Shown here: in pieces, positions 1-9,749 of the stretch
How positions within the stretch are numbered: the first letter of the stretch is position 1
Layout of the letters: each line of letters opens with the position of its first letter
Assembly: GCA_947589635.1 (NCBI GenBank)
Contig: CANQCC010000003.1
Span: 1-38,193 of the forward strand
Length of the DNA: 38,193 nucleotides
Source: an uncultured Clostridia bacterium
GTDB lineage: Bacteria > Bacillota > Clostridia > Christensenellales > CAG-917
Direction of reading: 5' to 3'
Made by a program: the position numbers and the translations under genes
The notes under the pieces: generated by a model
Seen by the model: only the letters and a program-made list of their open reading frames with translations
Told to the model about the DNA's origin: nothing
Databases searched by the model: none

Positions 1-878
1 ATTCCGACAAGCGCATAACCGCCTATCACGAAAGCGGCCATGCCATTATCGCCAAAAAGATGAAAAACTGCGACAACGTGCACGAGGTCAGCATAATTCC
101 GCGCGGCATGGCGGCGGGCTATACGATAACCACGCCCGAGACGGACGACAATCATATGACCAAGAGCAAGCTGCTTGACAACATCACGATGCTGCTCGGC
201 GGAAGAGCGGCGGAAGAGCTTGTGATAAAGGATATCTCCACGGGCGCGTCCAACGACATACAGCGCGCAAGCAAGATCGCCCGCAAGATGGTCACGGAAT
301 GGGGCATGTCCGAGACCCTCGGCAACATGTATCTCGGTGCCAGCGAGGAGGTTTTCCTTGGCAGAGACTATCAGACGCAGCTCAATTTCAGCGACGAAGT
401 GGCGGCGAAGATAGACGACGAGGTCAAGCGCATACTCGACGCGCAATATCAGGTGGCGCTGTCTATTTTGCGCGAGAACAGGCCCATCATGGACGCCATG
501 GTCAAGCTGCTGTTTGAAAAAGAAACCATCTATGAGGACGAAATAGACGCGCTGTTCGGCGAAGAAAACAACGATAAGGACGGCATATTCTCCTCCAAGG
601 TCAACCGCTCCGAGGCGAACGACAAGCCTATGGACAAGCCCGCCGAGGAAAAACCCGCCAAGGGCAGAAGAAAGAAGGCGGACGGAACGCCCGAAGTCAT
701 AATACTTCCCGCGCCCGAAGGGATCGTCGAGTTGGTTGAAGAGGCCCCCTTGCAGTCGGAAGGCGAAGGGCAGGATAAAGCGCCCGAAGAGGGCGAGCAT
801 GGCAAAGCTCCCGCGGCGGACGGCGGAAGCGCGGACAACGGCGCAGACGGCGTAGCGGATAAAAAGGATAACGAATAA
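1..878 (+). CDS. ftsH: ATP-dependent zinc metalloprotease FtsH, C-terminal part (5' end lies outside the window)
   Basis: Reading frame is open from position 3: SDKRITAYHESGHAIIAKKM with the HExGH zinc motif, then GGRAAEELV and STGASNDIQRAS typical of the FtsH peptidase domain; acidic low-complexity tail. Confidence 0.95.
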   Translation, partial: SDKRITAYHESGHAIIAKKMKNCDNVHEVSIIPRGMAAGYTITTPETDDNHMTKSKLLDNITMLLGGRAAEELVIKDISTGASNDIQRASKIARKMVTEWGMSETLGNMYLGASEEVFLGRDYQTQLNFSDEVAAKIDDEVKRILDAQYQVALSILRENRPIMDAMVKLLFEKETIYEDEIDALFGEENNDKDGIFSSKVNRSEANDKPMDKPAEEKPAKGRRKKADGTPEVIILPAPEGIVELVEEAPLQSEGEGQDKAPEEGEHGKAPAADGGSADNGADGVADKKDNE

Positions 879-923
879 GCTGAAGAAGGAGGGGCTTTTG
901 CCCCATACATAACGGAGGAGAGA

Positions 924-1640
924 GTGACTCTCAGGCAGGCTAAAAAAGAAGATCTGAAAATAATTATGGACAGCGATCCCGCCGCGCTCAGCGAGCGGCA
1001 GGTCAGGCGCACTTACGCGGGCTATAAGGCGCTCAGTCTTTATCGGCTTGCGCACGCGCTTTGGCTTAAGGGGCGCAAAAACCTTGCTCTTCGGCTTAGT
1101 TGGCGCGCGAAGAGGAAGACGGGCATCGACATACATCCCGCGGCGGACATAGCTCCCGGCGTGTTCATCGATCACGGCGTGGGCGTAGTCATAGGCGAGA
1201 CCGCCAAGGTGGGCGAAGGTTGCGTGCTCTATCAGGGCGTGACTCTGGGCGGCACGGGCAAGCAGACGGGCAAGCGCCATCCCACTCTTGAGAGGGACGT
1301 CATGGCGTCTGCGGGCGCGAAGATACTCGGTCCCGTGACCATAGGCGAGGGCAGCAAGATAGGCGCGGGCAGCGTAGTGCTTAAGGACGTGCCCAAACAT
1401 TGCACCGTCGTCGGCGTTCCCGGGCGCATAGTCCGTCAGGACGGCAAGCGCGTGGAGGAGCTGGATCAAGTGCGGCTTCCCGACCCCATGCTTGAGGAGA
1501 TCGCAAGGCTGAACGCGCGCATTTGCGAGCTTGAAAACAAGGCGGGCATACACTCCTGCAGGTATTCGCTTGCCGTGGATGGGGATAATGCTCCCGCGGA
1601 CGAACTTGCCAAAGTCTCGGCGGACGAAGCTAAAGACTGA
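924..1640 (+). CDS. cysE: serine O-acetyltransferase
   Basis: GTG start after GGAGGAG; hexapeptide-repeat protein with GVFIDHGVGVVIGETAKVGEGCVLYQGVTLGGTGKQTGKRHPTL. Confidence 0.93.
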   Translation: MTLRQAKKEDLKIIMDSDPAALSERQVRRTYAGYKALSLYRLAHALWLKGRKNLALRLSWRAKRKTGIDIHPAADIAPGVFIDHGVGVVIGETAKVGEGCVLYQGVTLGGTGKQTGKRHPTLERDVMASAGAKILGPVTIGEGSKIGAGSVVLKDVPKHCTVVGVPGRIVRQDGKRVEELDQVRLPDPMLEEIARLNARICELENKAGIHSCRYSLAVDGDNAPADELAKVSADEAKD

Positions 1641-1701
1641 GAAGTTAAAGGCCGATCGGATAAATTGAAAACGCCCGGGGAGGCGCCTTAAAGGAAGAAA
1701 T

Positions 1702-3093
1702 ATGAAGATTTTCAACACGCTTACACGCTGCAAAGAGGAGTTTGTCCCTCTAAGAGAGGGCAATGTCAACATGTACGCTTGCGGCATCACGGTGTCCGGC
1801 GAGGCGCACATTGGGCATGCGTATCAGGCGCTTATATACGATATCATCCGCAAATATCTTGAAAAGAAGGGCTACAGCGTAAAGTATGCGCGCAACTATA
1901 CGGACGTCGACGACAAAATAATCGCCAAATCGCGCGAGACGGGTATCCCCGCGCTTGAGTATGCCGCGATGATGATAAAAAATATCGACGCGCTCATGCG
2001 CCGGTTTCAGGTGGACGACCCGACGATATGGCTTAAGGCGACCGAAAATATCGACAACATAATAGATTTTATAAGCAGACTTATCGACAGCGGGCACGCC
2101 TACGCGACGGAGCGCGGCGACGTATATTTTGCGGTGGAAAGTTTCCCGGGATACGGCAAACTTAGCGGGCGGCGCACCGAAGACGCGTACGAGAGCGTGC
2201 GCATAGAAAACGAGGAGAACAAGCGCGACCCACTTGACTTCGCGCTTTGGAAATCCGCCAAAGAAGGCGAGATATATTGGGCTTCCCCCTGGGGCAACGG
2301 CAGGCCGGGTTGGCACATCGAGTGCTCCGCGATGAACAGGCGCGCCTTTGGCGAGCAGATCGACATTCACGGCGGCGGTAGGGACCTCATCTTCCCCCAT
2401 CACGAAAACGAAATAGCGCAGACCGAGGCTCTCACGGGCAAGCCGTTCGCCAAATATTGGATACACAACGGACTTATCAAGGTCAACGGCCAGAAGATGA
2501 GCAAATCGCTTGGCAACAGCGTGCTGCTTAAGGACCTGCTTGACGAATATTCTCCCGAGACGGTCAAGTATGCTCTGCTGCAGACCAACTACCGCGGCGA
2601 TATCAACATCACGGACTCTCTCTTCCCGGAGGCGGACAAGCACATGTACGGCTTTTATAAGACGCTTGCGGACGTCGAGGCGAGCGGGCTTGAGGCGGAG
2701 GGCGGCGCGCAGGACATCGACGACGAGTTTGACAAGGCGATGGACGACGACTTCAACACCGCCAAAGCGCTTGCGGACTTGTTTGGACACTTCAAGCGCA
2801 TAAAGGCGAAACTTGCCGCGGGCGACGAGGGCGCGGTCCGCGACGCAAGGCAGATCAAAAAGACATACGGACTGCTTGGGCTTTTCAGGACGGAACCGAA
2901 AGAATTTATCGCCTATTACGAGGCAAAGTCAAGCGGGGATATCCCCGAGGACGTGCAGGAGTTAATAAAAGCGCGCGCGGAAGCGAAGGCTCAAAAGAAT
3001 TGGGCGCTTGCGGATGAGCTTAGGGCGAAGATAGGCGAGATGGGCTTTGCGGTCAAGGACACAAAGGAAGGCCCCGTAGTCACAAGAATTTGA
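1702..3093 (+). CDS. cysS: cysteinyl-tRNA synthetase
   Basis: YACGITVSGEAHIGHA (HIGH-type), GWHIECSAM, FPHHENEIAQ, KMSKSLGNS motifs. Confidence 0.97.
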   Translation: MKIFNTLTRCKEEFVPLREGNVNMYACGITVSGEAHIGHAYQALIYDIIRKYLEKKGYSVKYARNYTDVDDKIIAKSRETGIPALEYAAMMIKNIDALMRRFQVDDPTIWLKATENIDNIIDFISRLIDSGHAYATERGDVYFAVESFPGYGKLSGRRTEDAYESVRIENEENKRDPLDFALWKSAKEGEIYWASPWGNGRPGWHIECSAMNRRAFGEQIDIHGGGRDLIFPHHENEIAQTEALTGKPFAKYWIHNGLIKVNGQKMSKSLGNSVLLKDLLDEYSPETVKYALLQTNYRGDINITDSLFPEADKHMYGFYKTLADVEASGLEAEGGAQDIDDEFDKAMDDDFNTAKALADLFGHFKRIKAKLAAGDEGAVRDARQIKKTYGLLGLFRTEPKEFIAYYEAKSSGDIPEDVQELIKARAEAKAQKNWALADELRAKIGEMGFAVKDTKEGPVVTRI

Positions 3094-3115
3094 CAATAAA
3101 GGCATTTTACGGCAT

Positions 3116-3143
3116 AAAAACGGCGGGATAAACCGTCGTTTTT
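3116..3143 (+). terminator. intrinsic terminator after cysS
   Basis: AAAAACGGCGG-gataaa-CCGTCGTTTTT stem-loop with T-run. Confidence 0.8.
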
Positions 3144-3261
3144 GTATATAAGGCAAAAAATTTATGCGTCATCGCGCCAATGGAAAAATCAGGCGGAATA
3201 ATAAAGAATAGTACGCCCAAAAGCGCGCATACTATCTGTAGCACATTAAGGAGGTGCACAT

Positions 3262-3498
3262 ATGGACGACAGAAATATTGTTAAAAAACTCGCTCAGCTT
3301 ACAAACATGAATGTGATGGTGCTGTTTGTGCTCATCGCGTTTTTGGCGTTGTCTATCGGGCTTGCGTTCTACTTTCTTGTCCCGGGCAGCGTGGGTTACG
3401 GCGTAGGGATCACGATGTTTGTCGTGGCGTCGCTTCTGTTTGTAATCGGCGAGGTAAACTACTTTATGAAGTCAAAGCGTATCGATTGGCAAAACTGA
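3262..3498 (+). CDS. small two-TM membrane protein, unknown function
   Basis: 78 aa, two hydrophobic segments; preceded by a full TTAAGGAGGTG Shine-Dalgarno. Confidence 0.75.
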   Translation: MDDRNIVKKLAQLTNMNVMVLFVLIAFLALSIGLAFYFLVPGSVGYGVGITMFVVASLLFVIGEVNYFMKSKRIDWQN

Positions 3499-3518
3499 GT
3501 AAGCCGATCGGACAAAGC

Positions 3519-3546
3519 AAAAGGGACTGCGAAGGCGGTCCCTTTT
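3519..3546 (+). terminator. intrinsic terminator after the 78-aa membrane protein
   Basis: AAAAGGGAC-tgcgaaggcg-GTCCCTTTT perfect 9-bp stem. Confidence 0.8.
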
Positions 3547-3602
3547 GTCATAATTTTAATGCGTAATTTTGCATGAAAACAAGCGGCACTTTCTTGCCCA
3601 CG

Positions 3603-3657
3603 ATATTTTGCCTGCGCAAGGCGTTAAAGCTCATTAACTTGTCGCAAGGCAAAATAT
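3603..3657. repeat. long imperfect inverted repeat / hairpin between convergent genes
   Basis: ATATTTTGCCT (3603-3613) and AGGCAAAATAT (3647-3657), extended inward by GCG/CGC, CAA/TTG and GTTAA/TTAAC pairs. Confidence 0.7.
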
Positions 3658-3721
3658 AGCATTATCGTTTGTCGCAAGACAGCGATGTTTTGGCTTGCGA
3701 TTTGATGTGCGAGGCTTGCGC

Positions 3722-6532
3722 TTATGCCCAGGCGCTGCCGTTGAAGGTGTAGGTCTTGTCCGTCTGCATGTCTGCGTCGCCTATCGTCGCGTTGCACACG
3801 ATATCCGTCACTTTGTCGTTGGGGTCATTTTGAGACAGCAGCGGGAAGGTGGACGCGGAGCCCTCTTTGATGGTGATGGTCAGCGTGGTTTTTGGCGAGA
3901 CGATGACCGTCGCGCCCGCGACCTCGGAGGTTATCTTGCCGCCGAAGTACGCGCCGTTTTCTATGTGCAGAGTGCCGTTGACGATAAGTTTCGCCTCCCC
4001 TTTGTTGTGAGGATAGACCGGGTGGTTATATACCACCGACTCGTCCTGCCAACTGCCGTCGTAGACCGCCAGGGAACCGTAGGCCATGTTTTGATAGAGG
4101 CCTATATAAAAGTCTGCGCCCTTTTCCACGGTGAGTTTTGCGCCGGGCAGCAATTTGTATCTCATGCCCAACTTCAGCGAGTAGCCGGTATTAAGGGTTA
4201 TGTCGTACATATGCGGCACGGCAAAGTCGATCGCGCCCGTCGTTACAAGCTGCTCAAAGCCGGAGAAAGACACCTTCAGGCTGAGTTTACCGACAGCGAC
4301 ATCGCCCAGGATGTCCAATTTTGTGGAGGTCTTATATTTGTCGGCAAGCTCCATTTTGTTGTTGCTGAGCGTTATGCCGGCGTTATATTCGGACGAAACT
4401 TTCACTTTGAGTTCCCCGTTTTGCAGGTTTAGAAGTGCGCCCGTTTTGCCGACTATCAAAACCTCCGTATCGTTGTGTTGCTCGCCCGCGTAGATGGAGC
4501 AATATACAAACACTTTAGCGCCGTATTTCAAGGTCTGATATACCTGGATGTTGGGCATCTCATACTGATTGAATGGGCAGATTTCGTACGTCGTATAGAC
4601 CTGCGCGGTGTTGGATCCGCCGCGGAAGTCGCGCACCACAAACGGAGTGTAAATCGTGCCGCCGTCAAGCGCGATAAGTTGTCCGTCGCCCTTGATGTAG
4701 CCGTGATTTTGCAGGGTCCCGCCCGCCGCGACGGTTATGCAGGCGCCTTCGAGGATGTCTATCTGCGCGTACTCGCCCTGAGTTGCGCCCTGGAAGGTAA
4801 ACGTGTCCTTGCTGCTGCTTATGCCGCCCACTACGACAGCGCCGTTCACGGTGAGGTTTGCGCCATCTTTCAGCGTGAGCTTTCGCCTGAGATTGTTTTG
4901 CTCGTCGGAGATATCTATATAGAAGATGGTGGAAGTCACTTCAAGGTGCCCCGTGATGTGCGCGTCGTCATCCGAGCCGTCATAGGGCAGCACAAGTCTG
5001 GACAGCGCATTCAAGGTGTAATCGCCTTTGATAAGATGAGTGTCGCAAAGGGGAAGAATTATAAACGTATCGCCCGTCGCGTATCCCGAAACCTTCGTGG
5101 GGTCGACGGCAAGCGCGTCTTCCAAAGTGCGCTTCATCTGAGATTTTATATTGCCGGTCGCGTCCTTAAGGTATGTGGATACGCACCTTATCTTTATCGT
5201 CTTGCTGTCGCGCGCCTCTTTATAATGCGCGCTCTCCTTAAGCACCGCGGTAAGCGTGTACGTGCCGCCGTCCGTTATGGAGAATGAGGCGCCGTTTACG
5301 GGCTCGCCGTCAAGCAAAAACTCAAACTGAGGCGCATCTTTATAAGCTTGCGTAGTCACGGTTGCCGAAGCGGAGAAGGCCAGAGGCTCTCCCGTCCAAT
5401 CCCTCAAGCGCACGCTGTCGTCGATATTCAGCGAACAATTGGCGGGCAGCTTAGTCACATGCACCGTGAAAGAGGTAGACGCCATCGCGGTAGAGTTGTT
5501 TTCCGCCATCGCGGTAAGCTCGCACCTGAACTGATAATCTCCCACCTCGAGGCCGGATATATCATAATTTTCGCCGCTCGATTTAAGCTCGTCCGCGCCG
5601 TCCTCGCCCGTGCCTATGCGGTACCATGCCACGCTGTAGGTTATGCCGTTTGGCGCGACGGCAGAGGCGGCCCCTTTAAGGCGCAGCGTGCCTGTGTACA
5701 GCACCGAAAAGTCTGTGCCCGAAGTGCCTCCCAGCCCCGTGTCGGTTATGACGGGAGGGGCGGGTGCGTCCGCGTTGTATATGGGATAGTAGGTGGACTC
5801 ATAGTCGCCGACCGTAGTTGTGCCTTCGGCGTATACGGCTCCTCCGGTTCCCTTTTTCCAGCCCGCAAACGTGTGTCCCGCCTTTGCGGGAGGGTCGACG
5901 GGCGGAGGGGGCAACTGCTCGTTGGGATCGCCGGAATATCTGAACAGCGTTTCGCCGTTCGCGACGAAAGACGCGCATCCGCCCGCTTCCTGCAAGTCCG
6001 CCTGAATGGTCATATCGCTCTCGATGGCGGCGTCGCTTTCCCAGGTGTCGTTACCGCTTTTCCAACCGACAAATTTGTTCATTTTGGGGATTTTCATCCA
6101 GAAGTCGTTAAATTCGGGCGGGGTAGCCTCCCCTCCGTGCTCCACTTGTTGAGGATCGCACAGGTCTTTGGCACTGTCCCCGCTTCCAACGACGAAGCGC
6201 ACTGTGTAGACGTTTATCTCCCAGATAACATAAAGTTTCGAGCCGTCCGAAATCACGCTATTTTCCGAAATCGGCGGTTCGCCGTCCTCGTACAGCGAAA
6301 GTCCCGTCGCGTGATAGCCCTTGTACACATACGGGCACTCCCAGGAGGACAGCTCGGAGCGGAGCAGGGTGTAATCCTCGTGCGCGGAAGTGCCGTTGTT
6401 GGCGTAGATCGTGACGGTTATGGGCGTCTCTTTGGCCGTCTTGTTGCACGCAGCCAGCGTAAACGCAAGCGCAAGGATCAAAACAGCCGCTGCCGCAAGC
6501 CATATTGCGGTCTTTTTAAGGTAGCGTCGCAT
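3722..6532 (-). CDS. large surface lipoprotein with InlB B-type/Listeria-Bacteroides repeats
   Basis: Signal peptide with lipobox-like TLAAC; repeats such as AGHTFAGWKKGTGGAVYAEGTTTV...YPIY; beta-rich C-terminal half. Confidence 0.8.
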   Translation of the reverse strand: MRRYLKKTAIWLAAAAVLILALAFTLAACNKTAKETPITVTIYANNGTSAHEDYTLLRSELSSWECPYVYKGYHATGLSLYEDGEPPISENSVISDGSKLYVIWEINVYTVRFVVGSGDSAKDLCDPQQVEHGGEATPPEFNDFWMKIPKMNKFVGWKSGNDTWESDAAIESDMTIQADLQEAGGCASFVANGETLFRYSGDPNEQLPPPPVDPPAKAGHTFAGWKKGTGGAVYAEGTTTVGDYESTYYPIYNADAPAPPVITDTGLGGTSGTDFSVLYTGTLRLKGAASAVAPNGITYSVAWYRIGTGEDGADELKSSGENYDISGLEVGDYQFRCELTAMAENNSTAMASTSFTVHVTKLPANCSLNIDDSVRLRDWTGEPLAFSASATVTTQAYKDAPQFEFLLDGEPVNGASFSITDGGTYTLTAVLKESAHYKEARDSKTIKIRCVSTYLKDATGNIKSQMKRTLEDALAVDPTKVSGYATGDTFIILPLCDTHLIKGDYTLNALSRLVLPYDGSDDDAHITGHLEVTSTIFYIDISDEQNNLRRKLTLKDGANLTVNGAVVVGGISSSKDTFTFQGATQGEYAQIDILEGACITVAAGGTLQNHGYIKGDGQLIALDGGTIYTPFVVRDFRGGSNTAQVYTTYEICPFNQYEMPNIQVYQTLKYGAKVFVYCSIYAGEQHNDTEVLIVGKTGALLNLQNGELKVKVSSEYNAGITLSNNKMELADKYKTSTKLDILGDVAVGKLSLKVSFSGFEQLVTTGAIDFAVPHMYDITLNTGYSLKLGMRYKLLPGAKLTVEKGADFYIGLYQNMAYGSLAVYDGSWQDESVVYNHPVYPHNKGEAKLIVNGTLHIENGAYFGGKITSEVAGATVIVSPKTTLTITIKEGSASTFPLLSQNDPNDKVTDIVCNATIGDADMQTDKTYTFNGSAWA

Positions 6533-6568
6533 ACGAATCTCCTTATATTTTATATCGCATATTATTTT

Positions 6569-9500
6569 TTACGGTTTATATCTGTACTCGCTTGTCGCGT
6601 CAAACATGACAAACCTGAAGTCCTCTTCTCCCGCCGCAAGCGGCAACAAGGAGCCTTGCATCGATATGTTTGCGTCGTAGGAATTTTCAAGCATGGACAG
6701 GTTCATCGTATAAGTCGACATCGGATAGAACGTGTACCCCGACATATCCAGCATATGATAATTTTTGCCGCCGCCGTAGAAGGCTATGCCGCCGTGCACG
6801 CATTTTTCGTCCCCATTGTCCCCCTTGACGACGTCTATCAGGTTGCCGTAGCGATCCTTGTCATACATGAACGCAAAGTCCACAAGCGCCTTTATGTCAA
6901 GCCGCAGGAAGGACGCCGCGCCGCCCGAGCCGGACAGCTCTATAAGCGTGCTGCTGTCCACGTTGTCGATGGGTTTCCAGTCCGCAAGCTCCACTCTTCC
7001 CTCGAGGTGCAGCAGCGCGGGGTAGGACGTGCCCGCAAGCCCCTTCCACGATTGCACAAGCGATGTTGCTATGCCCGCGGAGGGGCCGTCGGCAAGCATC
7101 TTGCCCGCAAAGTGGCTCTCCATGCCTATCGCAAACAGGCCGCTTGTGCTGAGAGTGCTGTCGCGAAGGGTGACCTCCGTCAGCAGGTAGCGGTTGATAA
7201 AATATTCGTCGTTGATATACTCGTCGCAAGCGGCGGAATTGAAGTTTGCATAATCGTTTCCGTTTGCGTCCTTAAGGGCGGGGGAGGGCGCGTTATAATC
7301 CGCGCTTCTAATTATGCGGTTGGTGCCCATCTTAAGCAGGAATTCGCGCGCGTTTTGCAGCGTGCAGCCCTCTATAAGCACGTTTATCTTTTCCTCTTCG
7401 ACGTTTACGGGACTGTCCGCGTCGACGCCCGCCTTGCCGAATATCCTGACTACCGTCCTTCCGTTAGCCACGCGGCAATTTCTTACGGTGGCGTCGTTCA
7501 TTATCTCAAGCGTCGTCCCGGTGTAGCTGAGAAGGGACAGATTGAGGGTGGGGTTTCCGTTGTCGTCCGCGTCGTACAGGCTTTGGTCGTCGCAGCCCTT
7601 AAGGGTCACGTTGTCCAGGGTCAATCCCTCTTCGCGCACGAGGAAGATTATGTTGTCCTGCCCCTTGACGGACGCCGTCTGCCCCGCCGCCACAAAGTCG
7701 AGAGGCCCCGAAAACACCGAGAACGTGGGCTTGTCCGTCTCGTCAAGCGTGTTGGTCAGGTATTCTGCGTTTATCTGATGCCCGTTGCCAAAGATGTCGC
7801 CTTTTATCTCAAGCGCGTACTTGACTGTGGGCTGCGCTTGTCCGTTGTTTTTGTAGAATTGCCAATCCCAGGTCGTGGGCAGTTCCTTGACGTAGCGGCG
7901 CTGTATGTCCAGCCCTTCGGAGTCGGACACTTTCTTTGCAAGCCGTCCGTTTCTTATCAGGCGTTTGCCGTCGGAGTCGCGCTCGTAGAGGTCCTCGCCA
8001 AGGTAGACGTCGCGCTCCAGCACCGTCTTTTTGCCCTCGTTCATGGCGCGGGTGAGGTCGTCTCTCGCCCTTTCGGGGGAGAGGTCTTCGCCAATGCTTA
8101 TGCCGTCCACCGCCATAAACGTCAGTTTTGCGGGGGATACGCCGCGCTTTTCGCCGTATTTCCAGCGCGCCGTGAGGGTCAACTGCCCATTCTTTTTGAC
8201 AAGCAGGGAAAGTTTTGCGTTTGCAATATCAATTTCGCCGCCCTCGTCGTCGGAAAGCTCAAAGATTATGTCGTCGAAGGACGTCGCCTGTTCGCCGCCT
8301 TTGCCCAGCGCGATAAAGCCGAGCTCGCGTGGGTTGTCAAGAATTTCGCCGTTTTGCCCATAGCGTTTGCCCGCTATCGCAAGCAGTCCCGCGCCGTGCG
8401 AACCCGCCGTCTCCTTGAAGGACAGCGACTCATAGGCGTGCGCGACAGTAAGTTTGCGCTCTATCACGCCCGAAGTCACAAGCTCGCCTTCCTCGTCCGT
8501 CTGAGTCCAATACACCTTGAGGGTGGCGTCTCCCACTCCAAGCGCGTCGATTATTGCTCGTTCGCCGTCCGCGCTTTTTACCGACGCGACTGTCGCGCCC
8601 GCCGAAATTATCTCCCAGCGGTAGGTCAGGCGATCGTTTTTGGGAGTCGCCGAAACCATGAACGTCGTGCTGTCGCCCAACATCATCAAAAGCTTGTCGT
8701 CGTCCGCGCGGTTGCCCGCCGAGTAGATCCTGAATCTGTATTCGGCAAATTCCACGTCGACCCGGAAAGCGGCTTCGCCCACGCCGAGCGTATACGTCTT
8801 GCGGCACTCCGCGTCCACGGACGAGGCAAGCCTCGCCTGCACTCTGAACGCGCCCGATATCCCCTCTATGGGAGATGAGATCACGTCTATGTTTGCGCCG
8901 GTCTCGTCTTTAAGCGTTATGTCGTTTGAGGAAGTCCCCGCGGGGGCTTGCAGGAAGAAGGAAAAGTCCGAAGAGCGCAAGGGTGCGGAAAGTTTTACGC
9001 CGCTTTGCGCGTCCTTGCCCTCCAGCGTGGTCCCGCCCGCCTTTGTCACGTTGAGTTTTATCGTGACGGGATCCGCCTTGCCTATCTTCATTGTGACGAC
9101 GGAGCTTCCGTCAAATCTCGCGCAGATATCGCCGCTGAGCGCGTCCACGCTAAGCCTCGTCTCGTCCGAAGAGGAGTAATTTATCTCGGAGGGGGACACG
9201 TCGGGGAAGCAGGTCGCGCCAAGGGTATAATCTCCGCTTACGACGTCCGCCTCGAAGTCCGCGTCCGCGCCCGCCTTGAGCTGCACCTTTTCACCGCTCG
9301 CGTCGCGCAGGTCGGGGGAGGCCTTTATGACGTCGCTCGCCCTTATCACAAATTGCACGCTTGCGGTAAACGCGCCGTCCTCGCTCGCGTAGGTTATCTT
9401 GACTTTGCCTATGTCGGTTATGTCGAAATATTTGCCGTTTTCGTCCTCCGCGAGGGCGACCGTCGTTGACGGCTCCCCTGTTTCGGCGTCCGTCACCGAT

Positions 9501-9748
9501 TGCAGATAGAAGTTTCTGTTGGCTGCCACCGAGGGCACCACCTCTATGCCGAGGTCGTCCTCGTACAGCGGGGAATCCTTATACCCGACAAGATCGAAAT
9601 AGAACGTACCGTCGTCGCCGCGATTGCCGATGACTATGCCCGTCGCGGGGATGTTGGCGGTGATCCTCGCCACGCTTGTTATCGCAAAAATCGCCACCAC
9701 GAAGATGAGCGGGAGTACGATTATAAGCGCTGTGACAAGTTTTTTCAT
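6569..9748 (-). CDS. large membrane-anchored/secreted protein with Ig-like (Big) and parallel beta-helix-like regions
   Basis: N-terminal hydrophobic anchor MKKLVTALIIVLPLIFVVAIFAI; bacterial Ig-like pattern; GNGHQINAEYLTN...IIFLVREEGLTLDNVTLKGC...DATVRNCRVANGRTV resembles a right-handed beta-helix. Confidence 0.75.
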   Translation of the reverse strand: MKKLVTALIIVLPLIFVVAIFAITSVARITANIPATGIVIGNRGDDGTFYFDLVGYKDSPLYEDDLGIEVVPSVAANRNFYLQSVTDAETGEPSTTVALAEDENGKYFDITDIGKVKITYASEDGAFTASVQFVIRASDVIKASPDLRDASGEKVQLKAGADADFEADVVSGDYTLGATCFPDVSPSEINYSSSDETRLSVDALSGDICARFDGSSVVTMKIGKADPVTIKLNVTKAGGTTLEGKDAQSGVKLSAPLRSSDFSFFLQAPAGTSSNDITLKDETGANIDVISSPIEGISGAFRVQARLASSVDAECRKTYTLGVGEAAFRVDVEFAEYRFRIYSAGNRADDDKLLMMLGDSTTFMVSATPKNDRLTYRWEIISAGATVASVKSADGERAIIDALGVGDATLKVYWTQTDEEGELVTSGVIERKLTVAHAYESLSFKETAGSHGAGLLAIAGKRYGQNGEILDNPRELGFIALGKGGEQATSFDDIIFELSDDEGGEIDIANAKLSLLVKKNGQLTLTARWKYGEKRGVSPAKLTFMAVDGISIGEDLSPERARDDLTRAMNEGKKTVLERDVYLGEDLYERDSDGKRLIRNGRLAKKVSDSEGLDIQRRYVKELPTTWDWQFYKNNGQAQPTVKYALEIKGDIFGNGHQINAEYLTNTLDETDKPTFSVFSGPLDFVAAGQTASVKGQDNIIFLVREEGLTLDNVTLKGCDDQSLYDADDNGNPTLNLSLLSYTGTTLEIMNDATVRNCRVANGRTVVRIFGKAGVDADSPVNVEEEKINVLIEGCTLQNAREFLLKMGTNRIIRSADYNAPSPALKDANGNDYANFNSAACDEYINDEYFINRYLLTEVTLRDSTLSTSGLFAIGMESHFAGKMLADGPSAGIATSLVQSWKGLAGTSYPALLHLEGRVELADWKPIDNVDSSTLIELSGSGGAASFLRLDIKALVDFAFMYDKDRYGNLIDVVKGDNGDEKCVHGGIAFYGGGKNYHMLDMSGYTFYPMSTYTMNLSMLENSYDANISMQGSLLPLAAGEEDFRFVMFDATSEYRYKP

Positions 9749-9749
9749 A

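Noticed and set aside
1641-1701. T-box leader before cysS
   Set aside because: Only about 60 nt between cysE and cysS, no T-box sequence or terminator/antiterminator pair.
1750-2790. 346-aa minus-strand ORF inside cysS (and similar long antisense ORFs in glnN, lacZ, rpoD/trmK, kdpD)
   Set aside because: Shadow ORFs of clearly recognised genes; no family features or SD.
5348-8878. 1176-aa plus-strand ORF antisense to both large surface-protein genes
   Set aside because: Composition (R/V/H/A rich, no domain pattern) is that of the reverse complement of coding DNA with biased third positions; minus-strand genes have signal peptide, lipobox and coherent domains.
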